A stretch of 6,714 nt of DNA from Crocinitomicaceae bacterium (GTDB lineage: Bacteria > Bacteroidota > Bacteroidia > Flavobacteriales_D > Sanyastnellaceae): contig JADLBA010000043.1 in the NCBI GenBank assembly GCA_020848015.1, forward strand, positions 1 through 6,714, written 5' to 3'. This document shows, one piece after another, positions 1-6,039 of the stretch. Each line of letters opens with the position of its first letter. The stretch's first letter is position 1. The notes beneath the pieces are model-generated. The model saw nothing but the letters and a program-made list of their open reading frames with translations, was not told the DNA's origin and did no database searches. The position numbers were made by a program, and so were the translations under genes.

Positions 1-1
1 C

Positions 2-163
2 AAGGAGGCCATTAACAGAAACTATCTGGTGCCGTTAGTGCTCCTCTCGGAATACTATGCGGAAACCGGCGAAGGAGAAAAGAAAAGCTACATAGATGAA
101 CTCGCCATGAAACTGGCCGTCTGGTCGGGAGCAGAAGCTCTCATAAAATCTTATCTCGATTGA
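2..163 (+). CDS. C-terminal fragment of an unidentified protein (5' end outside window)
   Basis: An open frame enters from the left edge and ends at TGA 161-163, giving 53 residues from KEAINRNY to ALIKSYLD. The fragment is hydrophilic and reads as two or three amphipathic helices; the stretch LLSEYYAETGEGEKKSYIDELAMKLA has the spacing of a TPR-like helix pair, but one pair is not enough to assign a family. It has no membrane segment and no type IX sorting tail. The next gene, an ECF sigma factor, starts 3 bases after the stop, so the two are almost certainly cotranscribed and may be translationally linked. I do not recognise the family; that it is coding rests on the open frame, normal codon use and the tight spacing. 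Confidence 0.6.
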   Translation, partial: KEAINRNYLVPLVLLSEYYAETGEGEKKSYIDELAMKLAVWSGAEALIKSYLD

Positions 164-166
164 TAT

Positions 167-781
167 ATGGCAGGATACCGGCATACATACGAAATCTTTT
201 CCGACGAGCGATTGATGGAACTGATAAAGAGCCGGGATCAGAAAGCGTTTGAAATTTTATACGATCGTTATTCGCGACTAATGATCAACTATTTCTATAA
301 GATGCTATGGAAAGACAAAGAGAAAGCCCGCGATTTTACACAGGAACTCTTTACAAAATTGATTCACAAACCACACCAGTTTGATACCTCTCGCTCTTTC
401 AAAACATGGATTTACAGTAACGCGCACAATATGTGTAAAAATGAATATGCAAAACACCAGGTGAGAAAGAATGCATACAATAAAATAAACGGAGAAAACA
501 CTCTTGATTTACAGGACGGCTCTAAGAGCATTGACAGGAAAGCCTTCCAACAAAAACTTCAAGAAACGCTGGTCGGACTTGACGAGATCAAACGACAAAC
601 TATTGAACTCCGCTTCCTGCATGAACTCAGCATCATAGAAATCAGTGAAATAATGCAATGCAGCGAAGGAACAGTAAAATCACGCCTATTTTATACATTA
701 AAAGAATTGAACCAGAAACTCAGAGTATTTGAAGGAATACTCAGTTCGCTTCCTATACTCTGTACATTGATAATAAAATGA
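167..781 (+). CDS. RNA polymerase sigma factor, sigma-70 family, ECF subfamily
   Basis: A 204-residue ECF sigma factor, which would direct core RNA polymerase to a small set of promoters when released from its anti-sigma partner. Region 2 spans about residues 14-97: AFEILYDRYSRLM and DFTQELFTKLI are the 2.1-2.2 core-binding helices, and FDTSRSFKTWIYSNAHNMCKN is the 2.3-2.4 segment for -10 melting and recognition. A variable polar linker (about 98-127) leads to region 4 (about 128-186), whose helix-turn-helix SIIEISEIMQCSEGTVKSRL is the -35 reader. Length and order are normal for the family. The ATG at 167 is preferred because it lies 3 bases after the upstream stop and leaves region 2 complete. 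The last 17 residues (FEGILSSLPILCTLIIK) are unusually hydrophobic. The stop overlaps the anti-sigma start. The target promoters are not visible here. Confidence 0.93.
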   Translation: MAGYRHTYEIFSDERLMELIKSRDQKAFEILYDRYSRLMINYFYKMLWKDKEKARDFTQELFTKLIHKPHQFDTSRSFKTWIYSNAHNMCKNEYAKHQVRKNAYNKINGENTLDLQDGSKSIDRKAFQQKLQETLVGLDEIKRQTIELRFLHELSIIEISEIMQCSEGTVKSRLFYTLKELNQKLRVFEGILSSLPILCTLIIK

Positions 782-1611
782 ACGATGCACTAAAATACGA
801 TCCTGAAGACATTGAGTCGCTGCTTTTGCACAAATCATTTGGTGAATTATACATAGAGGAAAAGACCTTTGTCCTCCAGCACCTCGATGGCCCCGAAGAA
901 TATGAATCAATGCGGAAGATTCTTCGCGAACTCCATCAAAACGGAACAGGAGAAGAATGGATTGAACCTGATCCGGCTTTAAAAGCCGGGCTGATAGCGG
1001 AGTTTAGCCATGAAGAAAGAAAAGGCTTTTTAGTCTGGCTCAATACCTTGTTTGCAGCATCATCACTCCCCTGGTACCGCAAGCCGGCGTTTCACCTTGC
1101 TTTCGGCATTGCACTGACGCTGATAACAACCGGAATTTTTATTCTCTCGCGCCACAATTCCTCTCCTCTTCACTTTGCTGAACTTTCACAAAAGGAGACT
1201 ACCTCAGTGGACTCTACCGCCTCACAGCAAAAAGATACAGAGAAAGAAATCAGTCAACCCGATGTATTTCCCCCGGTTCCTATGGCTCTTGCAGAAAAAG
1301 AAAATCCTGACGTAAAAGTGCCTGGCGCCAAAACTGTCAAACAAGCAATCATTTCTCAGCAGGAAGAGGTAAACCCAAGGGGCGAAGATACTTTTTCCAA
1401 AACAGCGGGAAATCCTCCGCCTATGCAAGCAAATAACCAAGGGTCAAACAGCAGAGTAAATAGTGTACCGGCTGTCTCTGATAATGCTGCCCCGGCAAAG
1501 TATGCCACTGAAGAATCACTTTCTAAAGCAGCTACATACAACGCTGTATCAAAAAGCCGTTCAATGACTACAATTGAAAAAATGATAAGTATTCTTTACA
1601 CCGCACAATAA
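778..1611 (+). CDS. Putative membrane-spanning anti-sigma factor, partner of the preceding ECF sigma
   Basis: A 277-residue single-pass membrane protein whose ATG overlaps the sigma stop (ATGA, 778-781), the usual sign of translational coupling in sigma/anti-sigma pairs. The N-terminal cytoplasmic part (about 1-100) opens with DIESLLLHKSFGELYIEEKTFVLQHLDG and EEYESMRKIL, a pattern I know from Bacteroidota anti-sigma proteins encoded beside ECF sigmas. One membrane helix follows at about 103-124 (AFHLAFGIALTLITTGIFIL). The periplasmic part (about 125-277) is rich in Q, N, P, S, K and E and probably disordered, ending in a more ordered tail (SKSRSMTTIEKMISILYTAQ). There is no cysteine anywhere, so it is not a zinc-binding ZAS anti-sigma, and I see no FecR-like domain. 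The inferred role is to hold the sigma at the inner membrane until an envelope signal arrives. The call rests mainly on context, topology and the N-terminal pattern. Confidence 0.75.
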   Translation: MNDALKYDPEDIESLLLHKSFGELYIEEKTFVLQHLDGPEEYESMRKILRELHQNGTGEEWIEPDPALKAGLIAEFSHEERKGFLVWLNTLFAASSLPWYRKPAFHLAFGIALTLITTGIFILSRHNSSPLHFAELSQKETTSVDSTASQQKDTEKEISQPDVFPPVPMALAEKENPDVKVPGAKTVKQAIISQQEEVNPRGEDTFSKTAGNPPPMQANNQGSNSRVNSVPAVSDNAAPAKYATEESLSKAATYNAVSKSRSMTTIEKMISILYTAQ

Positions 1612-1619
1612 GCGACCCT

Positions 1620-2141
1620 TTAGATACTGTTCACCATTTTGCTGATCTGCTTGATGTCATTCTTAAGGTAGCCCTTCGAGTCGTATTTTTTTGCTTCATT
1701 GAGAAGATGGATGGCCTCCCTTTTTTTCCTTTTGTTGGCAGATATGATCGCGAGGTTCAGATAAACAGCGGCCTTGTCATGGTCCATTTTTAAACCGTGG
1801 CTGAGCGCAGAACGAAAGAATTTTTCACTTTGAGAAAGGCTGTTTTTTTGAATATCAACTGAACCCATCAGAAAATAGTAATATCCGCGCTGTCCTTTCC
1901 AGAGATGATCGGGATTAATGCGGTCGAGCCATTTTTTTGCTCCTTCCATTTTCTGCTGCCTCAATTGAAGAAAAGTCAAGATCAAGCGAATGCTCCTGAA
2001 AAAAAGCACCACACAGATCGCAGTGGCCAACAAGAAAAAAATACCACTGATCCAATGTCCTGTAGCAAAAAGATAGACATTGTAAACTATCGCCACCATC
2101 GCCAACGCGCCTTTGACAATGCGCGAATCAATTGTTTTCAT
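1620..2141 (-). CDS. Small inner-membrane protein with C-terminal tetratricopeptide repeats
   Basis: A 173-residue protein with two adjacent membrane helices near the N terminus (about 9-27 and 30-52), which form a hairpin. The soluble C-terminal part has TPR-like helix pairs: a partial unit around 62-90 (QKMEGAKKWLDRI, then YYYFLMGSVDIQ), one around 90-118 (SLSQSEKFFRSALSHGL) and one around 124-157 (KAAVYLNLAIISANKRKKREAIHLLNEAKKYD). The pattern KWLDRI, GYYYFLMG, HDKAAVYLNLA resembles a family of two-helix membrane TPR proteins seen widely in Bacteroidota; its function is unknown to me, and protein-protein scaffolding at the membrane is only an inference from TPRs. It converges on the anti-sigma gene with 8 bases between the stops and no visible terminator. 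A consensus-like -7 box lies 22 bases upstream of the ATG, so it may have its own promoter. Confidence 0.85.
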   Translation of the reverse strand: MKTIDSRIVKGALAMVAIVYNVYLFATGHWISGIFFLLATAICVVLFFRSIRLILTFLQLRQQKMEGAKKWLDRINPDHLWKGQRGYYYFLMGSVDIQKNSLSQSEKFFRSALSHGLKMDHDKAAVYLNLAIISANKRKKREAIHLLNEAKKYDSKGYLKNDIKQISKMVNSI

Positions 2142-2163
2142 CTATAACTCTGAATTGGAAGCG

Positions 2164-2171
2164 CAAATCTA
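2164..2171 (-). promoter_or_regulatory. Candidate -7 box for the membrane TPR gene
   Basis: The minus strand reads TAGATTTG, a full match to the Bacteroidota -7 consensus TAnnTTTG, 22 bases upstream of the ATG at 2141. No TTG is found at the usual 17-23 base spacing further upstream (the expected place reads TGC), so the -33 half is weak. The predicted 5' leader would be short, roughly 15 bases. Confidence 0.4.
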
Positions 2172-2233
2172 ATGGAAGCACACGAACCCTGCACCATCCT
2201 TTCCAGACGGTCAGAAGATTTTCGCGATAAACA

Positions 2234-2545
2234 TTACACCCGTCGCAGGCGTAGAATGTCTATTTGTTGAATTTTTTGCAGCCGTGACAACAGTTCAAGG
2301 CTTTTGCGTTGCGCATCCTTCGAAATCTTTGCATAATGATCCGCTAATTCCTGGCTGTCTTTTTGAAAACTATGAGAGTCAATTTTCAGCAACTGATAAT
2401 TCAACTCATCGGTAGCATCTTTTATTATCCGGTTCAGATCATCGCTTTGCTGAGGGTGGTTTATTAGATGATGAAAACCCTGTTCAATGACATCATTCAG
2501 TATTTCGTGAACCGCGTATTTGAGTTGTTCCCTGTAGGTTGCCAT
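2234..2545 (-). CDS. Small helical protein of unknown function
   Basis: A 103-residue soluble protein with no signal peptide, no membrane segment, no cysteine and no tryptophan. It looks entirely alpha-helical: an N-terminal helix (REQLKYAVHEILNDVIEQGFHHLI, about 5-28), a break at HPQQSDD, a second helix (about 36-56), and a long charged helix from about 61 to 100 with leucine spacing fit for a short coiled coil (KSLELLSRLQKIQQIDILRLRRV). The end is basic. I do not recognise the family. Support for a real gene: a full-length open frame with an ATG, ordinary codon use, no competing frame, and a candidate promoter with good -33/-7 spacing 35 bases upstream. It is codirectional with the TPR gene 92 bases downstream, but a -7 box in that gap suggests they can be transcribed separately. 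Confidence 0.65.
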   Translation of the reverse strand: MATYREQLKYAVHEILNDVIEQGFHHLINHPQQSDDLNRIIKDATDELNYQLLKIDSHSFQKDSQELADHYAKISKDAQRKSLELLSRLQKIQQIDILRLRRV

Positions 2546-2580
2546 GGCGGTTAAGTTTAATTAAGGTGAAATATGTCGCG

Positions 2581-2610
2581 GAAATATAATAAAAAAAATC
2601 TACTGTTCAA
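2581..2610 (-). promoter_or_regulatory. Candidate Bacteroidota-type promoter for the 103-residue protein
   Basis: On the minus strand a TTG (complement of 2608-2610) is followed after 19 bases by TATATTTC (complement of 2581-2588). This fits the known Bacteroidota layout of -33 TTG, about 19 bases, -7 TAnnTTTG, with one mismatch at the last base. The spacer holds a run of eight T. The -7 box is 35 bases upstream of the ATG at 2545, giving a leader of about 30 bases. Confidence 0.45.
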
Positions 2611-2993
2611 TACAAAGTGAAACTAATTCTGCTGATGGCTGGAAAAGGGGGATGAACAGGTTAAAAATAGCTACCAGGAGAATGAGCAGGATGGACAAAA
2701 AACAAAAGCAGGAACGCGATACTTCGAGGGATGATTATTCACATATTTGACCTGCAATAGATCGAAAAATAAAATTTCGTTGAATGAGTGTCTGGCCTTC
2801 ATTACTGTTCGAAGCGTCTGGGACTACATTCAAGAGAAAACAGAATAGACATAAACCGATATGAGAACCGCATCTATTGAGACTTGCCGGTTCCGCTACG
2901 ACAAACTGTATAATAGTAATGGGGCTACGATCGCTTAAAAATCGGTGTGATGCTGAAAAGCTAAATGAATAGGAAACTTTAATTTACAAACAA
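2611..2993. other. Non-coding gap with no clear feature
   Basis: This stretch between two divergent genes holds no convincing gene on either strand. It contains a 32-codon frame at 2652-2750 (+) after a purine run, not supported by any recognisable motif; a short inverted repeat CGAAA/TTTCG (2763-2779); and TTG-N22-TATAAT at 2884-2914 (+), which is the only promoter-like pair upstream of the membrane-protein gene but departs from the Bacteroidota -7 consensus. No terminator, tRNA or repeat array is visible. Confidence 0.5.
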
Positions 2994-3596
2994 ATGGAAA
3001 ATAAATTTTTTACTTTCATCAGACCCTATCTGTCTTACATAGATAAGGGGCACTTATTCCGAAAGCCATTCAGTTGGTTGTATGCAATAATTGCAATTAT
3101 CAACCTGCTTTTGCCTTTATTTATTCTTTACCAGATAATTGATAACAGAATATTTGATGCTCCATTCAAATTCGCAATCACCGCTCTATTAGTGTGGGCA
3201 ATAATCGCCTTTGCCGGTTGGCTAAGTTTTCAACTATGGTGGGATAGAAAGACGAAAATTACTTTTTCATCGGACGACAATGCAGAATTCGTTGCAACTC
3301 CAGTGTTTTCACATCTCATTCAGACAATGGGTGAATGGTTGGGAACCTGGATTGGACTTGTAGGGTCGGGATTTGCGCTTCTGTCAACCATTATCCTAGG
3401 CGAGGAGGGGTTCTATTTGGGGCATCAATTGCAAATTCCATTTTTGGGAGAATTTTTAGGTTCTGGATGGGTGTTTGTTTTTCTAATGCCAATTTATGGT
3501 TTTCTCTTTATTGTGTTAACTAAGTTTTTGGCAGAACAGATCAAAGCACTCTCAGCAATTGCCAACAACACTAAACAAAAACAATCCAGTCAATAA
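2994..3596 (+). CDS. Four-helix membrane protein of unknown function
   Basis: A 200-residue integral membrane protein. Four hydrophobic segments are visible at about 28-48 (SWLYAIIAIINLLLPLFILY), 60-82, 116-136 (LGTWIGLVGSGFALLSTIIL) and 157-179. Between helices 2 and 3 is a charged stretch (WWDRKTKITFSSDDNAEF), between 3 and 4 a glycine-rich loop (GEEGFYLGHQLQIPFLGEFLG), and the tail is polar (NNTKQKQSSQ). There is no signal peptide, and no lipobox or catalytic motif I can name. The ATG at 2994 follows an A-rich stretch (ACAAACAA) and no Shine-Dalgarno, usual in this phylum. The gene stands alone: about 450 bases without a gene upstream, and an intrinsic terminator 53 bases downstream. The start leaves an amphipathic N-terminal segment (FFTFIRPYLSYIDKGHLFRK) before helix 1. 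I do not recognise the family. Confidence 0.82.
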   Translation: MENKFFTFIRPYLSYIDKGHLFRKPFSWLYAIIAIINLLLPLFILYQIIDNRIFDAPFKFAITALLVWAIIAFAGWLSFQLWWDRKTKITFSSDDNAEFVATPVFSHLIQTMGEWLGTWIGLVGSGFALLSTIILGEEGFYLGHQLQIPFLGEFLGSGWVFVFLMPIYGFLFIVLTKFLAEQIKALSAIANNTKQKQSSQ

Positions 3597-3648
3597 CAGG
3601 TAATACTTCTCGATTGACCAAAGCGCAAAAATGAAAGTCCATATCGCT

Positions 3649-3679
3649 AAGAACCGGGTCTGACTGCCCGGTTTCTTTT
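3649..3679 (+). terminator. Intrinsic terminator of the membrane-protein gene
   Basis: A GC-rich hairpin, AACCGGG (3652-3658) with CCCGGTT (3667-3673) and an 8-base loop, extended by AAG/CTT (3649-3651 with 3675-3677) across one bulged T. It is followed by a short U run (CTTTT). The T run is on the plus side only, so it ends transcription from the gene stopping at 3596. Confidence 0.8.
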
Positions 3680-3745
3680 ACAGTGGTTGTGTTATGCGTA
3701 AGGTTGATAGAGTATAACCCTTTATTAGAGTGCTTCTCCCCTATT

Positions 3746-3777
3746 TGAAATACTATTACAACAGCATTCGTATTTCA
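3746..3777. repeat. 8-bp inverted repeat downstream of the FISUMP gene
   Basis: TGAAATAC (3746-3753) and GTATTTCA (3770-3777) are perfect reverse complements around a 16-base spacer. It lies 54 bases past the stop of the minus-strand gene ending at 3831. Neither side has a T run, so it is not a standard intrinsic terminator; it may be a weak 3' hairpin or chance. Confidence 0.35.
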
Positions 3778-3830
3778 TCCGCTTGCCGGCCAAATGCAGG
3801 CACTCAAATCAACTGGTAATATTGGCTATC

Positions 3831-5000
3831 TCAATCACGAATACACCTTATCAACATACCTCTGGATTTTTGCGCGTTAGTATCAAAGAGACTGCTGTTC
3901 GAGATGAACATATACTTTCCGTTCGTTGCACTGCTTTCTGTAGAACTCCAGTAGGCACCGGAGGTACCTCGTTCAGATAATACTCCATCGGTGTTATTCA
4001 ACTGGCCGGCAGAGTGGATTTTTAACACCGAAGCGTAGGTTTGGAGTGCATTTGTCCATGGCCCATTGGCGATAGCGTTTGTCCATTCTGATCCGGTTGG
4101 AATCCTCCAAGTTGATCCCAATTCAATAGTGCATGGATCATTGGCTGAACTCCAGTTCGCAGACTCATTAATGGATGTAATCCAAGTGGTATTAGGGGTG
4201 CGGATTCCTGAATCGTATTTATACCCTTGCTTACGATTAAACTGCCAGTACCAACCTCCTGCGGATTCCGAATTGTCTGTTGCAGAAGTTGCTTGAGTTG
4301 TGCTTCCAAGGTTTCGGGTAATCCAGCATTTTGACACCCCTGAAAGACTAGATGTAACTGTTTCATAAGTCACTGTTTTTGATACCGGAGCCACGGCACC
4401 TGCAGTATGGTTCACGGTAAAACTAATACAGGGTGGGGCAAGCGTTGTAGAATTGAGAGTAAGAGAGGGGGAAAAGCCGCAGGCGTTATATCCCCAGACA
4501 TAGAGTATATATGATTGGCTGGCAGCAAGCCCTGTTTGCGTAAAAGAAGTTTGTGCACCAAGATCAGTTGCGGTACTATAATTATCAACTACATTGTACT
4601 TGAAGCCGGCCGCTCCCTGCTGTGCATTCCAGTTCCAAATAATCTGATCTGATGCGGGAATTGCAACCCCCGCTACAGGTGCGACTGGAGCCGTTGTGCA
4701 GCCGCAGAACATAGACTGCCATACGGAACCAATATATACCTCCACACAATTTGTAGTAGTATTGAAGATATACAATCCTACCGCCGGGCTTGAAATTGCA
4801 TCGCGCTCATTAGTTGTCAATCGAGGCGGAAGAAATCCTTGAGAGGAGGACTCTATTTCAAGAGCCGAAGATGGATCCGGCGTACCGGGAGATGAACTGA
4901 TTTTGACTCCCTGAGCCATCGCAGGAAAAAAGAAGGACAAGATAAGAAAGGTAGTAATGGAATAATTCTTAAGGGTAGTTCTTAAAGCAGATTTTTTCAT
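3831..5000 (-). CDS. Secreted protein with fibronectin type III-like and FISUMP domains
   Basis: A 389-residue exported protein. A signal peptide is clear: basic start MKKSALRTTLK, hydrophobic core ITTFLILSFFF, and likely cleavage after AMA (residue 29). The mature start (about 31-100) has the pattern SSALEIESSSQGFLPPRLT and VGLYIFNTTTN, followed by VEVYIGSVWQSM, a leader common in Bacteroidota surface proteins and akin to tail-fibre-type repeats. Residues about 105-190 look like one FN3-type beta sandwich (IIWNWNAQQGAAGFKYNV, then YILYVWGYNACG). Residues about 205-389 match the Fibrobacter succinogenes major paralogous (FISUMP) domain: CWITRNLGS, WYWQFNRKQGYKYD, NDPCTIELGSTWRIPTGSEW, GAYWSSTESS and the end MLIRCIRD. 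Eight cysteines in the mature part could form disulfides. There is no lipobox and no type IX sorting domain; the protein ends right at the FISUMP domain. The role is probably at the cell surface or in the matrix; its ligand is unknown. Confidence 0.88.
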   Translation of the reverse strand: MKKSALRTTLKNYSITTFLILSFFFPAMAQGVKISSSPGTPDPSSALEIESSSQGFLPPRLTTNERDAISSPAVGLYIFNTTTNCVEVYIGSVWQSMFCGCTTAPVAPVAGVAIPASDQIIWNWNAQQGAAGFKYNVVDNYSTATDLGAQTSFTQTGLAASQSYILYVWGYNACGFSPSLTLNSTTLAPPCISFTVNHTAGAVAPVSKTVTYETVTSSLSGVSKCWITRNLGSTTQATSATDNSESAGGWYWQFNRKQGYKYDSGIRTPNTTWITSINESANWSSANDPCTIELGSTWRIPTGSEWTNAIANGPWTNALQTYASVLKIHSAGQLNNTDGVLSERGTSGAYWSSTESSATNGKYMFISNSSLFDTNAQKSRGMLIRCIRD

Positions 5001-5105
5001 GATTCATGAATTTTTGTTTAACTGACGAATAGGAGAGAAATATGCAGAAATTCGCGGATCTCCGGCATTAGTGTTAAGGTTTGCAATAGTTTCAAACTAT
5101 GCGGT

Positions 5106-5113
5106 CAAAAATA
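5106..5113 (-). promoter_or_regulatory. Candidate -7 box for the FISUMP gene
   Basis: The minus strand reads TATTTTTG, a full match to TAnnTTTG, 106 bases upstream of the ATG at 5000. The nearest TTG upstream (complement of 5140-5142) is 26 bases away, longer than the usual 17-23, and lies inside a dyad. A leader of about 100 bases is implied. Confidence 0.35.
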
Positions 5114-5131
5114 CTCTTTTTTTATATACTT

Positions 5132-5147
5132 ATCGTTTCCAAACGAT
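5132..5147. promoter_or_regulatory. Dyad-symmetric candidate operator upstream of the FISUMP gene
   Basis: ATCGTTT (5132-5138) and AAACGAT (5141-5147) are perfect inverted arms with a 2-base spacer. A 2-base loop is too tight for a good RNA hairpin and there is no flanking T run on the correct side, so a protein-binding dyad is more likely than a terminator. Its centre is about 30 bases upstream of the candidate -7 box, i.e. over the -33 region. Confidence 0.35.
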
Positions 5148-5206
5148 TAATTACTTTATTCAACACAAAGAGTCTTTCTTAAAAAAAAGGATAAGGCAAC
5201 ATCGAG

Positions 5207-5971
5207 TCACTCATCCAGCACAATCCCCACCGGGCAATGGTCAGACCCCCCGATCTCGTTGAGGATAAATGACTCTTTTACGCGAGAAACAAGGGCTGGG
5301 CTTACCAGCACATAATCAATCCGCCAGCCTATATTTTTTGCGCGTGCTCCAAAGCGCTGGCTCCACCAAGAGTACTTCACCGCCTGGGGATAAAAATGCC
5401 GGAAGGTATCCACAAACCCTGAACTCATCAATGCATCCAGCCCGTCAATTTCTTTTTGGGTATAACCGGAGGTCTTATTGTAATTTTCTTTCGGACGCGC
5501 AATATCAATCGGCTTATGCGCTACGTTAAGATCACCCATAAAAATAACTGGCTTTTTCTTCTCCAGTGATTTCAGGAATTTCAGCAGCGCACGATCCCAA
5601 GTCATGCGGTAATCAAGCCGCGCCAATTCCTGGCCACTGTTTGGAACATAGGAATTGACCAGAAAAAAATCATCATACTCCGCTGTGATTACACGCCCTT
5701 CCTTGTCATGCTCCTCTACGCCGATATTATTGGTAACTTTTACCGGTGCTATTTTAGATATCAATGCAGTGCCACTGTAGCCGGGACGTTCTGCACTATT
5801 GATGAAGAGCTGGTAGCCGTTCAGTCCACTCAATGCTTCACTCATCTGTTCAGGAAATGCTTTGATCTCTTGAAAACCAACAACGTCTGGATCAATCTCC
5901 CGGATCGTTCCTATTAGTCCTTTTTTTACTGAAGCCCTGATGCCGTTGACATTGAAAGATACTATTTTCAT
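5207..5971 (-). CDS. xth: Exodeoxyribonuclease III (AP endonuclease family 1)
   Basis: A 254-residue Mg-dependent enzyme of base excision repair: it cuts DNA 5' to abasic sites and removes nucleotides from 3' ends. All family landmarks are present in order: NVNGIRA (metal-side Asn7), VGFQEIK (Glu35), YSGTALISK, VNSYVPNSG (Tyr108), MGDLNVAHKPIDIARP (Asp147 and Asn149), YSWWSQRFGARAKNIGWRIDY (Asp219) and GSDHCP (Asp244-His245, the catalytic pair). Length is typical. The start is set at 5971 because the family begins MKIVSFNVNG; the same frame is open a further 24 codons to an ATG at 6043 (MIRMEIIYEG), which overlaps the stop of the upstream gene in an ATGA but adds residues the family lacks. 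It is probably transcribed with the arginyltransferase-like gene upstream, as no promoter box is seen in the 68-base gap. Confidence 0.96.
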   Translation of the reverse strand: MKIVSFNVNGIRASVKKGLIGTIREIDPDVVGFQEIKAFPEQMSEALSGLNGYQLFINSAERPGYSGTALISKIAPVKVTNNIGVEEHDKEGRVITAEYDDFFLVNSYVPNSGQELARLDYRMTWDRALLKFLKSLEKKKPVIFMGDLNVAHKPIDIARPKENYNKTSGYTQKEIDGLDALMSSGFVDTFRHFYPQAVKYSWWSQRFGARAKNIGWRIDYVLVSPALVSRVKESFILNEIGGSDHCPVGIVLDE

Positions 5972-6039
5972 AAAATAAATTCTTAATTGAGTGATCTGGA
6001 AAAATGATTTCAAGCCTTCATAAATGATTTCCATTCTGA

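Noticed and set aside
1612..1619. Possible bidirectional terminator between the convergent anti-sigma and TPR genes
   Set aside because: Only 8 bases separate the stops and no hairpin with a T run spans them, so readthrough into the opposing gene is possible but no terminator can be claimed.
2652..2750. A 32-codon plus-strand frame (MNRLKIATRRMSRMDKKQKQ...) after a purine-rich run
   Set aside because: It is very short, has no recognisable motif and no promoter, and its Lys/Arg-rich content is what AT-rich, purine-rich DNA gives by chance. Conservation in relatives would be needed to accept it.
2884..2914. TTG-N22-TATAAT upstream of the membrane-protein gene
   Set aside because: TATAAT resembles a proteobacterial -10 but lacks the TTTG of the Bacteroidota -7 box, and it is about 80 bases from the ATG. 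Too weak to list as a promoter.
3700..3726. AAGGTT/AACCCTT hairpin as terminator of the FISUMP gene
   Set aside because: The arms are short and interrupted by a bulge, and no T run follows on the minus strand.
4022..4366. A 114-residue minus-strand frame inside the FISUMP gene
   Set aside because: It is a same-strand shadow in another frame of a gene with clear domain matches; no start context or motif supports it.
5178..5212. Run of eight T on the minus strand after xth, with GAGTGACTC before it
   Set aside because: The only inverted repeat next to the T run has 4-bp arms and a 1-base loop, which cannot form a terminator hairpin.
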